Source of the DNA: Nitrospirota bacterium
Lineage (GTDB): Bacteria; Nitrospirota; Nitrospiria; SBBL01; JAADHI01
Direction of reading: 5' to 3'
Assembly (NCBI GenBank): GCA_029261155.1
Contig: JAJDBW010000007.1
Coordinates: 1-62,093 of the forward strand
Length of the DNA stretch: 62,093 nt
This document shows positions 1-8,779 of the stretch, one piece after another; the first letter of the stretch is position 1; every line of letters begins with the position of its first letter. Below the pieces are notes generated by a model. That model ran no database searches. It saw nothing but the letters and a program-made list of their open reading frames with translations, and was not told the DNA's origin. The position numbers were made by a program, and so were the translations under genes.

Positions 1-123
1 CGGAGAGATATCTTTGACTATATCGAGTTGTTCTATAATCCAAAGCGCAAGCATGGTTATAATGGCAATCTGTCACCCATCGAGTTCGAACGGCAGTATT
101 TTGTGAAGCTAGGAACTGTCTAG
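1..123 (+). CDS. IS3-family transposase OrfB, C-terminal fragment
   Basis: This is a partial gene cut by the window edge. Forty codons are visible, containing the typical end of the IS3 OrfB integrase core: a FDYIELFYNPKRKHG stretch followed by a SPIEFE motif. These belong to the region after the last catalytic Glu of the DDE domain. Whether the full transposase upstream is intact cannot be judged here. The identification rests on motif recognition and is fairly secure for the family but not for the subgroup. Confidence 0.75.
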   Translation, partial: RRDIFDYIELFYNPKRKHGYNGNLSPIEFERQYFVKLGTV

Positions 124-143
124 AAAATCGGGGTCGATTCACA
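1..143 (+). mobile_element. IS3-family element, right end only
   Basis: The window opens inside an insertion sequence. The last 40 codons of an IS3-type OrfB run to a stop at 121-123, followed within about 20 bases by the sequence GTCTAGAAAATCGGGGTCGA, which resembles the terminal inverted repeats of the IS3 group. The exact right boundary near 143 is inferred, because the left end and the target duplication lie outside the window. Confidence 0.7.
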
Positions 144-278
144 ATGGAATTTCTTATTGAGATAGGGAAAACATAAGCGCTCATTTCAATACTCAGATTC
201 GGTAAATAAAGCACTGTAAGTCTCAGTAATCTACCCTTTGAAAGATTGTCCAGTATAGACGACCCTGAGGTCTTTAAA

Positions 279-1727
279 ATGAATATCAACATTGGACAAA
301 AACTTACAGTCGGGTTTTCTATCCTGCTCCTCTTCATGGGGATCATCTCTATTTCCAGTTACCTTTCCTTAAATGGAATGCGCGAGGCGACAGATCTCGT
401 TCATTCTCGAGTTAATGCTTCGGCAGCGATGAATCGGCTACGCCACAAAATGGAAGAATCATTGAGCGCAAATGCGTTTGCCATTGCTGGAGATATCGAA
501 GAAAAAGTTGTTTTCGATCTTAAAATAAAATCCATGGAGGATATTTTTGATGTCGCAGCAAAGTATGATCTAGGGGAGATGGATGTTCTCTTGAATGGCG
601 TAAGATCGCAATATATAGAAATACAAGAGAAAACAAACCTTCTCTATCGGATTGCTGAAGAGGAGGAAGACAAATTCGATAGTGACCCTGTCTCTGAATT
701 GGTTATCGAAATTGAGGAAATTCAGATTTCAATGATTGAGAATATGAAGGGTTTAGCGCTTTTTCTAGAAGACTGGATTACCCTTGCAGTGAGTCAAGCT
801 GAGATAACCAGGAGCAGGGGCGTTTTCATTACTGGTGGTCTATCGATCATTGCGATCTTATTTTCAATGACTGCGGCATTTGGGCTGACCCGAGACATTA
901 CGCTCCCTGTTCGATCTCTGGTTGCAGCGACACAGGAAGTCGCTGGAGGGAACCTGGAAGTCCGGATCGAAAATTCACGTCATGACGAAATTGGGGAATT
1001 GAACCAATCATTCAACAAAATGACCGATCAACTTCATGCGGTGCATCTACAGGTTACTCGAGTAAACAAAGAACTGGAGGCATTCAGCTATTCTGTTTCG
1101 CATGACCTTCGTGCCCCTTTGCGGCGCATCGATGGTTTTTCTCAAGCCTTACTCGAAGATTATGCAGAGATATTAGACGATGAGGGGAAAGACTATATTC
1201 GTCGGGTGATTCATTCTACACGAGATATGACAAAACTAATTGAAGATTTACTTACGCTATCCAGAGCGTCTCAAGGCGATCTCCATTTGGAATCGGTTCA
1301 GCTGAGTGATATGGTTGAGTCGATTTTAAGTGAGTTGCGAGATACAATTCCAGAACGACCGATTGAATCCACTGTTGAAAAAGGTATTGTCGCCACAGGC
1401 GATGAACGGCTTTTACGGGCTTTGATGACAAACCTTTTGAGTAATGCATGGAAATATACGGGTAAAGAACCCCAAGCCAAAATTGAATTTGGTACAATAG
1501 AACAAAATGGGAAAGTCGCTTACTTTATCCGTGATAATGGCGCAGGCTTTTCAATGTCTTATGCGGATAAGCTCTTTGTCCCGTTTCAGCGGCTTCATAC
1601 ATCGGAAGAATTTGAAGGGACGGGCATCGGTTTAGCGACTGTTCAGCGTATTGTCAATCGCCATGGTGGAGATATCTGGGCTGAATCAGCCTTGGAAAAG
1701 GGTGCCACTTTTTATTTTACTCTTTGA
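279..1727 (+). CDS. Membrane sensor histidine kinase (HAMP-HisKA-HATPase)
   Basis: This is a probable membrane-bound sensor kinase that phosphorylates a response regulator. From the chosen ATG there is a first membrane segment at about 9-31, an extracytoplasmic region of about 150 residues, a second membrane segment near 180-203, HAMP at 204-257, then a HisKA helix with H275 in SVSHDLRAP and a HATPase domain with NLLSNAWKY, DNGAGF and GTGIGLATV boxes. The SHDLRAP type is common in phytochrome-like kinases. The ATG at 279 has a GAGG eight bases upstream; a TTG at 246 is possible but less likely. The next gene begins 10 bases downstream, so the regulator at 1738 is the likely partner. The signal sensed is unknown. 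Confidence 0.9.
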   Translation: MNINIGQKLTVGFSILLLFMGIISISSYLSLNGMREATDLVHSRVNASAAMNRLRHKMEESLSANAFAIAGDIEEKVVFDLKIKSMEDIFDVAAKYDLGEMDVLLNGVRSQYIEIQEKTNLLYRIAEEEEDKFDSDPVSELVIEIEEIQISMIENMKGLALFLEDWITLAVSQAEITRSRGVFITGGLSIIAILFSMTAAFGLTRDITLPVRSLVAATQEVAGGNLEVRIENSRHDEIGELNQSFNKMTDQLHAVHLQVTRVNKELEAFSYSVSHDLRAPLRRIDGFSQALLEDYAEILDDEGKDYIRRVIHSTRDMTKLIEDLLTLSRASQGDLHLESVQLSDMVESILSELRDTIPERPIESTVEKGIVATGDERLLRALMTNLLSNAWKYTGKEPQAKIEFGTIEQNGKVAYFIRDNGAGFSMSYADKLFVPFQRLHTSEEFEGTGIGLATVQRIVNRHGGDIWAESALEKGATFYFTL

Positions 1728-1737
1728 GGTTATAGTC

Positions 1738-2199
1738 ATGGAAACAGATGATAAGACGATTCTTTTGGTTGACGATAGTGAAGATGACGTCGCTTTAACA
1801 CAGCGGGCGCTTAAAAAAAACAACATCGGAAATCGAATGTTTGTCGCACGGGATGGACGGGAGGCCTTAGACTATCTCTTCGGTCGAGGGGATGACGAGG
1901 GCGACAAGGATAATAATAACAAACGGCGACGGATGCCTTCGGTTATTTTTCTGGATATAAATATGCCGAAAATGAACGGATTCGAAGTTTTAAAGCGGAT
2001 CCGTGCTGACGAACGGACACGTCTGCTTCCCGTATTGATCTTGACGACTTCCGATGAAGAAAAAGATCTGAGAGAAGGCTATCGTCTCGGTGCCAACAGT
2101 TATATCTGTAAGCCCCTCGATTTTAGTCAATTTTGTGAAGCCGTAAAACTGATGGGCGTCTATTGGCTGATGTTAAACGAATTTCCTTCAGGAATATGA
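1738..2199 (+). CDS. Single-domain response regulator, Rcp1-like
   Basis: A 153-residue stand-alone receiver domain with no output domain. The acidic pair in LLVDDSEDD, the phospho-acceptor Asp in FLDINMP, the Thr in LTTSD and the Lys in ICKPLD are all present. An Asp/Asn-rich insertion lies before the phospho-acceptor strand, a feature of Rcp1-type regulators that pair with phytochrome-like kinases. The ATG at 1738 follows a TTGAGG ribosome site, and the stop codon overlaps the next gene's ATG (ATGA). It probably passes phosphate from the upstream kinase to a later partner; that role is inferred from context. Confidence 0.88.
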   Translation: METDDKTILLVDDSEDDVALTQRALKKNNIGNRMFVARDGREALDYLFGRGDDEGDKDNNNKRRRMPSVIFLDINMPKMNGFEVLKRIRADERTRLLPVLILTTSDEEKDLREGYRLGANSYICKPLDFSQFCEAVKLMGVYWLMLNEFPSGI

Positions 2200-3959
2200 A
2201 GTCGGAGATGGGAATACCACTTCGCGTACTTATGGTCGAAGATTCGGAAGACGATGCTGCCTTGATTGTGCATAATCTGAAACGTGGAGGTTATGATCCG
2301 ATCGTCAATCGTGTAGAGACGGCAGCGGAGATGGAAACCGCATTGGTTCAAAAACAGTGGGACATCGTCCTTTGCGACTACTGTATGCCGCAGTTCAGCA
2401 CAGTCCACGCCTTGGATGTTGTGCATCGAAGTCAGCTTGACCTGCCTTTTATCATTGTGTCAGCCACAATAGGTGAAGAAGTCGCAGTGGCCATTATGAA
2501 AGCGGGGGCACACGATTATGTGATGAAAGGTAATTTGGCGCGACTGAGTGCAGCCATCGAAAGGGAATTGCGGGAAGCGGAAATACGCCAAGAACGCCGA
2601 CGGGTCGAAGAAAAAATGAAGCAGATGGCCTTTTATGATCCCTTGACCGGTCTGCCGAATCGTAACCTATTTCATGACCGCCTGGATCAGGCTATTTTGG
2701 GTGGGCAACGGGAGAAAACCACGGTTGCTTTATTGCTTATCGACATAGATCGCTTTAAAGATGTGAATGACACCTTAGGCCATCAGCAAGGTGACATCGT
2801 TCTACAGCAGGTGGGGAGGCGGATCCAAGCCCTTCTCCGAAAATCGGATACCATCGCACACTTGGGCGGAGACGAATACGGGGTCCTACTTCCAGAGACG
2901 GGGGTGGAAGGCGCAATCAGTACGTCTAATAAAATATTAGCTGCCCTCGAGAAGCCGATTGTTTTAAATGATCTGCCACTCTGTATTGAAGTCAGTATTG
3001 GAATCGCGTTATTTCCGGAACACGGTGGCGATACGGAGACACTTTTGCGCCGAGTCGATATGGCAATGTACGTGGCCAAACAGGGTGGAAACCGACACAC
3101 CGTCTATGTTTCAGAACTCGACCGACATAGCGCATTTCGACTGACCCTCATCAGCGAGTTGCGAAGGGCGATCGAAAATGATGATCTTTTTTTAGTGTAT
3201 CAGCCTAAGGTTGACATGAAAAAAGGGTGCACAATTGGGGTTGAGGCATTGGTTCGATGGCAGCATGGCGATCGTGGATTGATTTTACCTGAATCCTTTA
3301 TCACGCTGGCCGAACGAACAGGATTGATTAAGTCCCTAACGCTGTGGGTTTTAAAGGCATCGATTCAACAGTGTCGCCAATGGCAATTAAATAACCTTCC
3401 CCTGGATATCGCTGTAAATCTCTCTGCCCGAAACCTACATGATCCTGAGCTTTCTGAGAAAATCGCAGACCTGCTCAGTACTTCCGGACTCCCTGCAGAA
3501 AAACTGCAACTGGAAATTACGGAAAGCGCAATCATGGTGGATTTGGGGCGGGCCATGGAAAATCTTAATCGCTTAAGAGAAATCGGTATACGGCTTTCGA
3601 TTGACGACTTCGGTACCGGACATTCTTCTTTGAGCTATCTCAAAAAACTTCCGGTCAACGAGCTCAAAATTGATATGTCCTTTATTAAGGATATGGATGA
3701 AGATGACGATGATGCCGTCATCGTTAAATCTACAATCGATCTGGGCCACAACTTGGGCTTAAGCGTCGTTGCCGAAGGCGTGGAAAAAGAATCCACTTGG
3801 AATCGTTTATTGAAGATGGGTTGCGATTCGGCACAAGGATACTATATGAGCCATCCCATCGAACAAACTGAATTGACACGCTGGTTACAAAAAACATCTT
3901 GGGGTTTAAGCATGCCTTCCCAATCCCTTCCTCAAATCAAGTCTCGCGACGTGGCTTAA
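2196..3959 (+). CDS. REC-GGDEF-EAL cyclic-di-GMP signalling protein
   Basis: A 587-residue protein that may both make and degrade cyclic di-GMP under receiver control. The receiver domain (about 8-125) has its acceptor Asp at 61 in LCDYCMP. A linker helix leads to a GGDEF domain with an intact GGDEY active site (224-228) and an RxxD inhibitory site five residues before it. The EAL domain has EALVRW at about 350 and DDFGTG, so both catalytic modules look competent. The ATG at 2196 overlaps the previous stop (ATGA) and has AGGA upstream; a TTG at 2163 is less likely. Together with the two genes before it this forms a three-gene phosphorelay to cyclic-di-GMP output. Confidence 0.93.
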   Translation: MKSEMGIPLRVLMVEDSEDDAALIVHNLKRGGYDPIVNRVETAAEMETALVQKQWDIVLCDYCMPQFSTVHALDVVHRSQLDLPFIIVSATIGEEVAVAIMKAGAHDYVMKGNLARLSAAIERELREAEIRQERRRVEEKMKQMAFYDPLTGLPNRNLFHDRLDQAILGGQREKTTVALLLIDIDRFKDVNDTLGHQQGDIVLQQVGRRIQALLRKSDTIAHLGGDEYGVLLPETGVEGAISTSNKILAALEKPIVLNDLPLCIEVSIGIALFPEHGGDTETLLRRVDMAMYVAKQGGNRHTVYVSELDRHSAFRLTLISELRRAIENDDLFLVYQPKVDMKKGCTIGVEALVRWQHGDRGLILPESFITLAERTGLIKSLTLWVLKASIQQCRQWQLNNLPLDIAVNLSARNLHDPELSEKIADLLSTSGLPAEKLQLEITESAIMVDLGRAMENLNRLREIGIRLSIDDFGTGHSSLSYLKKLPVNELKIDMSFIKDMDEDDDDAVIVKSTIDLGHNLGLSVVAEGVEKESTWNRLLKMGCDSAQGYYMSHPIEQTELTRWLQKTSWGLSMPSQSLPQIKSRDVA

Positions 3960-4282
3960 CGGTATCTTGGAATGCTCGGGTCGACCGTTTGAGAATAAGC
4001 GTCTATTCCACCACTTAGGTTTTTTACATTAGAAAATCCATTTTGAAGTAGGATGTTTAAGGCGGACTGACTTCGCATGCCATGGTGACACATAGCCACA
4101 ATGGCTTTTGATGGATCCAGTTCGGCGATTCTCGATAACAATTGGCCTAAAGGAATCAGGACAGAATCAGGAATGTGCGCGATTTCATATTCCATGGGTT
4201 CCCGGACATCCAGAATAATAAAATCTTCACCTGCATCTCGATTTTCTTTAACTTCTAATGGCGATATTTGATTGTTATCCAA
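3956..4282 (-). CDS. Single-domain rhodanese-like protein
   Basis: A small cytoplasmic sulfurtransferase-like protein of 108 residues. It has the LDVRE box near the start of the fold and the active-site loop CHHGMRS, with the catalytic Cys near residue 65, so it is probably active. The substrate is unknown. The start chosen is a TTG at 4282, placed five bases after a strong GGAGG; another TTG at 4294 overlaps that site and is less likely. Its stop overlaps the stop region of the convergent GGDEF-EAL gene by four bases, so there is no room for a terminator between them. Confidence 0.85.
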   Translation of the reverse strand: MDNNQISPLEVKENRDAGEDFIILDVREPMEYEIAHIPDSVLIPLGQLLSRIAELDPSKAIVAMCHHGMRSQSALNILLQNGFSNVKNLSGGIDAYSQTVDPSIPRYR

Positions 4283-4426
4283 TGCAACCTCCAAGCTTAA
4301 GTGTCCTACGAATTTTTAGATGATATCGCTTTTCCCTTCAGATCGTCAAACCTCATCGAACAAAGTATGCGCTTCTGCTTTCTCGGAATGGCTATTTCAA
4401 AATATGTTCGACAAAATCAAGACAAT

Positions 4427-5011
4427 CTATTGTTTTAAAACGATGGGTAGCATCAAACGAAAGGACGCTAAGACCGCTTTGTTTAGGGTCCCTTCTCGGA
4501 TGGTGGGATGGTCAAAATCGAGGTAACAATGTAGTTTTAAAAAGGACCTCGTTTCAAGTGCTTTTTCCACCGCTTCACGATTATCTCCACGAATTTCTAG
4601 AAGATTTTCCGGTTCCTTCTGCCAGTCCCAGAGGCTGTCCTTCATTAAAATATATAGTCCTTTATCGGCCAAGCGCGAATAATGCTTCAATAGCCGATTT
4701 TTATAGAACTGAAGGCCTGCGCCTTCTAATATCCAAGAAAAAACAAAAAAATGCCCCCACCAAAAAAGTGTTCGAAAAGTGAATTTTTCCTCATGCTTAA
4801 AATATTTTGGATAATCAAGATAAAGGTAAGGAAAATCCCCAAGATGTTCTCCTTTGACAAATTGATGGGTATGGCGCTTGAATCCATCAGGTGCATGGAA
4901 AGAGGCCGTGTCAACTTCAGCTTGAAGCGTATCATGGATTTGATGAAGAAAAACTTTAACTTTTTTTGTGATAACCGCCTTAGTGGTAAAAAATGTTTTG
5001 TCTTGAATCAA
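4427..5011 (-). CDS. Uncharacterised protein with possible non-canonical start
   Basis: I do not recognise this protein. At least 194 residues, rich in aromatic residues (a FRTLFWWGHFFVFSWILEG stretch near 80-98), with many Lys and Asp residues and no signal peptide. It may be a cytoplasmic enzyme; the Asp/His/Tyr-rich segments are not a motif I can name. The first usual start codon is TTG at 5011, which lacks a ribosome site. The frame stays open upstream to 5065, where a clear GGAG sits 7 bases before an ATC codon at 5050, so translation may begin there. The gene stands alone between the rhodanese and a TPR gene. Confidence 0.6.
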   Translation of the reverse strand: MIQDKTFFTTKAVITKKVKVFLHQIHDTLQAEVDTASFHAPDGFKRHTHQFVKGEHLGDFPYLYLDYPKYFKHEEKFTFRTLFWWGHFFVFSWILEGAGLQFYKNRLLKHYSRLADKGLYILMKDSLWDWQKEPENLLEIRGDNREAVEKALETRSFLKLHCYLDFDHPTIREGTLNKAVLASFRLMLPIVLKQ

Positions 5012-5115
5012 AGCTTGTTCTTTTGGGCTAAAGCCTTCAGTTAAATCGATAGGAATTCTCCTTCTTCAATTTTCTATTGGTTCTGGTTTATGACTCAGGG
5101 TCGCAGATGGTCAAC

Positions 5116-5904
5116 TTAAATAGTCTGAAGCCGTTTAAGCCATTCTTCGTCCAATGGACTGGCTTGCATTTGAAAACGACGATTGATTTCTTTGATTCGC
5201 TCTAAACACTGAATCGCCAGAGTGGGGTCTTTTCGATGCTCGTAAGCTTCCGCCAAGCCACGTAGCGCTTCAATTTGGCCGCCTGGATCACCAAGTGCCC
5301 CAAAATGGCTGCTGGAATAATTAAAACAAGTTTCCGCATCATGACCCTTTTTTAATTGGAGAAAGATGCGTCCCAAGTGCAACCAAGCCGCAGCCAATCC
5401 TTCTTCATAGCCCGTTTTCTTGTGCAAATCGATCGCTTTCTCCAAAAAGCCTTGGGCATCGACAAGCGCGCCTACGTCCTGGGAAAGGAGGCCGAGATTC
5501 GCGTAGAGCATTGCCAGGGCTTGCTTTCCTCCCGACTCGAGTAAGAATTCTTCCGCCTCCAAATAGTAGGCTTGGGAACGCGCTAATGCGCCGGATTCTC
5601 GGCAAAGGTTTCCGAGATTCACCAAGGTGAGTCCGATGGCATGGGCATCGGGCGATTCTCTTTGCAGATCCAGTACTTCTTGATAGTAGGTCCGAGCAGT
5701 TTCTTTTTCACCCATTTGTGCGTGGATATTGCCCAGAGTGACTAAGAGCTCTATTGTTCGTTCCTCTTGTCCACTTTGCCGTGTTTGTTCCAATGCAGAT
5801 TTAAAGCAACGTAACGCGGAGCGGTAATCTCTGCGATGCATGAAACGGTTTCCATTAAGGTATAGGTCTGCGGCTTTTTGTAAGTGGGTTTCGCGCTCAT
5901 TCAT
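5116..5904 (-). CDS. TPR-repeat protein
   Basis: A 262-residue helical-repeat protein built mostly of tetratricopeptide repeats spaced by 40 residues: blocks such as ALxxLGNIHAQMGEKETARTYY, LVNLGNLCRESGALARSQAYY and YANLGLLSQDVGALVDAQGFL. These are usually protein-binding scaffolds. No signal peptide is seen, so a cytoplasmic place is likely. The ATG at 5904 begins the first helix; the frame stays open to 6015, but the extra N-terminal stretch is not TPR-like. No enzyme domain is visible. Partner and function are unknown. Confidence 0.78.
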   Translation of the reverse strand: MNERETHLQKAADLYLNGNRFMHRRDYRSALRCFKSALEQTRQSGQEERTIELLVTLGNIHAQMGEKETARTYYQEVLDLQRESPDAHAIGLTLVNLGNLCRESGALARSQAYYLEAEEFLLESGGKQALAMLYANLGLLSQDVGALVDAQGFLEKAIDLHKKTGYEEGLAAAWLHLGRIFLQLKKGHDAETCFNYSSSHFGALGDPGGQIEALRGLAEAYEHRKDPTLAIQCLERIKEINRRFQMQASPLDEEWLKRLQTI

Positions 5905-6141
5905 TGTGGAAGACTCATTTAAGGACGGTAAGGGTGTGAGATTGATTTTTCGAATATTGAGGGCATATCCAATGCCAATGCCTTTACTGTAAGGGCTTGA
6001 CCGCTCTTGGGTCAAGCCCCGTGATTTTAGACAGACTTCGAGAAGTCATGTCAGTATTTTCTTTGAAATATATGTTCTTGTTTAAGGATTTGAAAAGCGA
6101 GCGGCATATTTTGATGTGTCGGACGAAAACATGACATCATT

Positions 6142-8619
6142 TTATTCATTCGGCATGATGTCGAGTACATGGCGGATTCGTTTTGCCAATTCTGTTTTGT
6201 GGTAGGGTTTGCTCAAGAGGTGTTCTGAAAATTGTGAAAAGCCGTCGCGTGGGATCGATTTGGCTGTGAAACCCGAGGTCAGTAAGATCTTAATCGCTGG
6301 ATTGAGGCCCACCGCTTTTTGTGCCAATTCGTAACCATTTATGCCTCCAGGCATGACGACATCGCTGAACATGAGGTCGATTTTTTTTCCATTTGAAAGC
6401 AAGGAGATTGCCTGGGCACTACTTTCGGCCAAAATCGTTGTATAGCCCAAGTCCGACAAATATTTATCGACCAAATATAAAAGTTCGACTTCATCGTCAA
6501 CAATCATAATTGTTTCAGTCCCCGTAGGCATCTCTGTATTATTGGAACTGTCGGCCATCTCAAGAGGTTCCGTAAGGGGAGTTCGCGGTAGAAAAACTCT
6601 GAAGGTCGTTCCGATATCCGGTTCGGAATACACTTTGACGGTACCGCCATAGCGTTTCACAAAGGCGTGAACCATGGCAAGGCCCAGCCCCGTACCTTTC
6701 CCTTCAAGTTTTGTGGTATAGAAGGGTTCAAAAATACGAGACTGAATGGCTTTGGTCATCCCGGTTCCGGTATCGCTAATCGCCAATTCAACATAGTGGC
6801 CGGGGGCGATTCCCGTGTTTAGGGCGATCGATGATCGATCGAGTTCCCGATTTAGGGTTTCGATAATGAGCCGGCCGCCTTTGGGCATCGCACTGTGGGC
6901 ATTCGAGATTAAATTGAGAAGCATGTCGTTAAATTCATTCGGATCGATTTGAACTTTCCAGATATCGTCTTGAAAGCTATATTCGACTTTAACTTCGGAG
7001 GTGAGGGCCTGCTCGATGAGGTCATCCATTTCCTGGATCATGTTGTTGATATTAATTTCTAGCTTTGTTGCCCCTTGTCGTCTGGAAAACGTCAGGAGTT
7101 GACGGGTAAGGCCCGTACCGTGTTGGGCTGCTTTCATCGCTGAATTAACCCATTTTAATGGCTCTTCAGTCCCTGATAAATGATCTTTCAAGAAATCGAG
7201 ATAGCCGATAATGACGCCGAGCCAATTGTTGTAGTCGTGAGCGATCCCTCCTGCCAAAAGACTGACCGCCTCCATTTTTTGATTTTCTCGTCCTTGATCT
7301 TGCAGTGTGTCGTACTCCCTTTGTGCCCGCAAGGTTCGAATCCCAAAAGCGAGATTATCGGCTAATATCTGAAGCTCCAGAACCTCCTCATCATTAAAGG
7401 CCGCTGTCTCGGCGGCATAGATATTTAAAATACCAAAGGCGACTTCTTTTTCAATGAGTGGAAGCGAGACCGTGGAATTGAATCCTTGTTGAAGCGCGGC
7501 TTGTTTCCATGGGGCATAGCGGGGTTCCGAAGCAATGTCTTGAATATAATCGGATACGCCGGTACGAATGGCTGTACCACTTGGACCTTGCCCGTAGAGA
7601 TTCTGCCCCCAGCTTATTTTGACCGCATCGAGATAGGGTTTCCCTTCACCGGCGAAGGCCATGGGTTGAATGGTTTTGTCGGTGTTGTGTTCTAAAAATC
7701 CGACCCAGGCAAATCGGTAGCCTGCCATCGTGACAATAATGGCGCATATTTTATTCAGGAGTTCGCTTTCGTCTGTGATTCGCATCATGGCTTCGTTGCA
7801 GGCGCTAAGGGCCTTGAGCGAGCGGTTGCGTTTTTGGAGCGAGAGTTCGGTTCGATGAAGCTGGGTGATCTCTTGAACGGTGTGAAAAATATGGAGAATA
7901 TTCCCCTTTGTGTCATAAGTGGGTTCAGAGTGTTGATGGGCGTATTTAATTCGTCCATCTTTCATCAAAAAGCGATACGAGATGTCGTAAGGACCAGGAT
8001 TGGCGATTAAGTTTTGATGGGCTTGATCGAAGCGGTCCCGGTCGTCTGGGTGAATCGCAGCAAGAAAGGTTTCGTAATGCGGTTCTTGATCTTCCGAATC
8101 GATTTCTAAAATACGGAAGAGTTCGTCGGACCAGTGTAATGTATCCTTCCTGTAGTCCATATAACAGGATCCAATATGTGCAATCCGTTGGGCTTCAGAC
8201 AATAAATTCTGATGCGTGCGCAGGACTTGATCGGCTTTTTTTCGCTCTGAAATATCGTTAACAATGGCGAGAAACATGGGAGGAGAAGTCTCTCGAGCCC
8301 GTTGCAAGCGGACTTCAACAGGGTAGGTGCTGCCGTCCTTGCGTTGGTGTTGCGTTTCGAAGACGACCCGTTGTCGTCGTTTTTCACGCAAGGGCAAGAG
8401 GAGTTTCAAAAAAGCTTCGGGGCTGACGCCGGCTTTAATGTCGGAGGGTGTCAGTTGCCTGATTTCTTGAAGCGTATAGCCGAGGTTATGTAGAGCGCCT
8501 TGGGAGACTTGTACGAAATTTAAGGTTTGGGCATTGAAGAGGTAAATCTCGTCGAAGGCATTTTCAAGAACGCTTTCCCAAGAGCTGCTGGAATTTGATG
8601 ATGTCGAAGCTTGATCCAT
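6142..8619 (-). CDS. Hybrid histidine kinase, PAS-PAS-GAF-HisKA-HATPase-REC
   Basis: An 825-residue soluble hybrid kinase. Two PAS domains (about 15-130 and 150-260, each followed by an NDISERK or VQEITQ exit) precede a GAF domain (about 275-430). HisKA has its His near 461 in GGIAHDYNN. The HATPase has NLISNAHSA, DTGTGM and GTGLGLAMV boxes, and a C-terminal receiver carries the Asp in MFSDVVMPGG and a Lys in LSKPY. There is no membrane segment, so it senses a cytoplasmic cue or ligand. The ATG at 8619 is preferred over 8628 because AGAGGA is nine bases upstream of it but touches the earlier ATG. No cognate regulator lies next to it. Confidence 0.92.
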   Translation of the reverse strand: MDQASTSSNSSSSWESVLENAFDEIYLFNAQTLNFVQVSQGALHNLGYTLQEIRQLTPSDIKAGVSPEAFLKLLLPLREKRRQRVVFETQHQRKDGSTYPVEVRLQRARETSPPMFLAIVNDISERKKADQVLRTHQNLLSEAQRIAHIGSCYMDYRKDTLHWSDELFRILEIDSEDQEPHYETFLAAIHPDDRDRFDQAHQNLIANPGPYDISYRFLMKDGRIKYAHQHSEPTYDTKGNILHIFHTVQEITQLHRTELSLQKRNRSLKALSACNEAMMRITDESELLNKICAIIVTMAGYRFAWVGFLEHNTDKTIQPMAFAGEGKPYLDAVKISWGQNLYGQGPSGTAIRTGVSDYIQDIASEPRYAPWKQAALQQGFNSTVSLPLIEKEVAFGILNIYAAETAAFNDEEVLELQILADNLAFGIRTLRAQREYDTLQDQGRENQKMEAVSLLAGGIAHDYNNWLGVIIGYLDFLKDHLSGTEEPLKWVNSAMKAAQHGTGLTRQLLTFSRRQGATKLEININNMIQEMDDLIEQALTSEVKVEYSFQDDIWKVQIDPNEFNDMLLNLISNAHSAMPKGGRLIIETLNRELDRSSIALNTGIAPGHYVELAISDTGTGMTKAIQSRIFEPFYTTKLEGKGTGLGLAMVHAFVKRYGGTVKVYSEPDIGTTFRVFLPRTPLTEPLEMADSSNNTEMPTGTETIMIVDDEVELLYLVDKYLSDLGYTTILAESSAQAISLLSNGKKIDLMFSDVVMPGGINGYELAQKAVGLNPAIKILLTSGFTAKSIPRDGFSQFSEHLLSKPYHKTELAKRIRHVLDIMPNE

Positions 8620-8779
8620 GGCCTGCATTCCTCTAAAAGGCGCGCACGAACTAGCTGTTCCAGTTCTTGAATCTCAAGACTTTTTAATGAAGGTATCTAG
8701 CGCAATAAGGCAGTTAGTTCATAAGATCGTGTCTATTCGTGGCATCGTTTGGGTTTTCCAATACCCAATACGCCATAGA

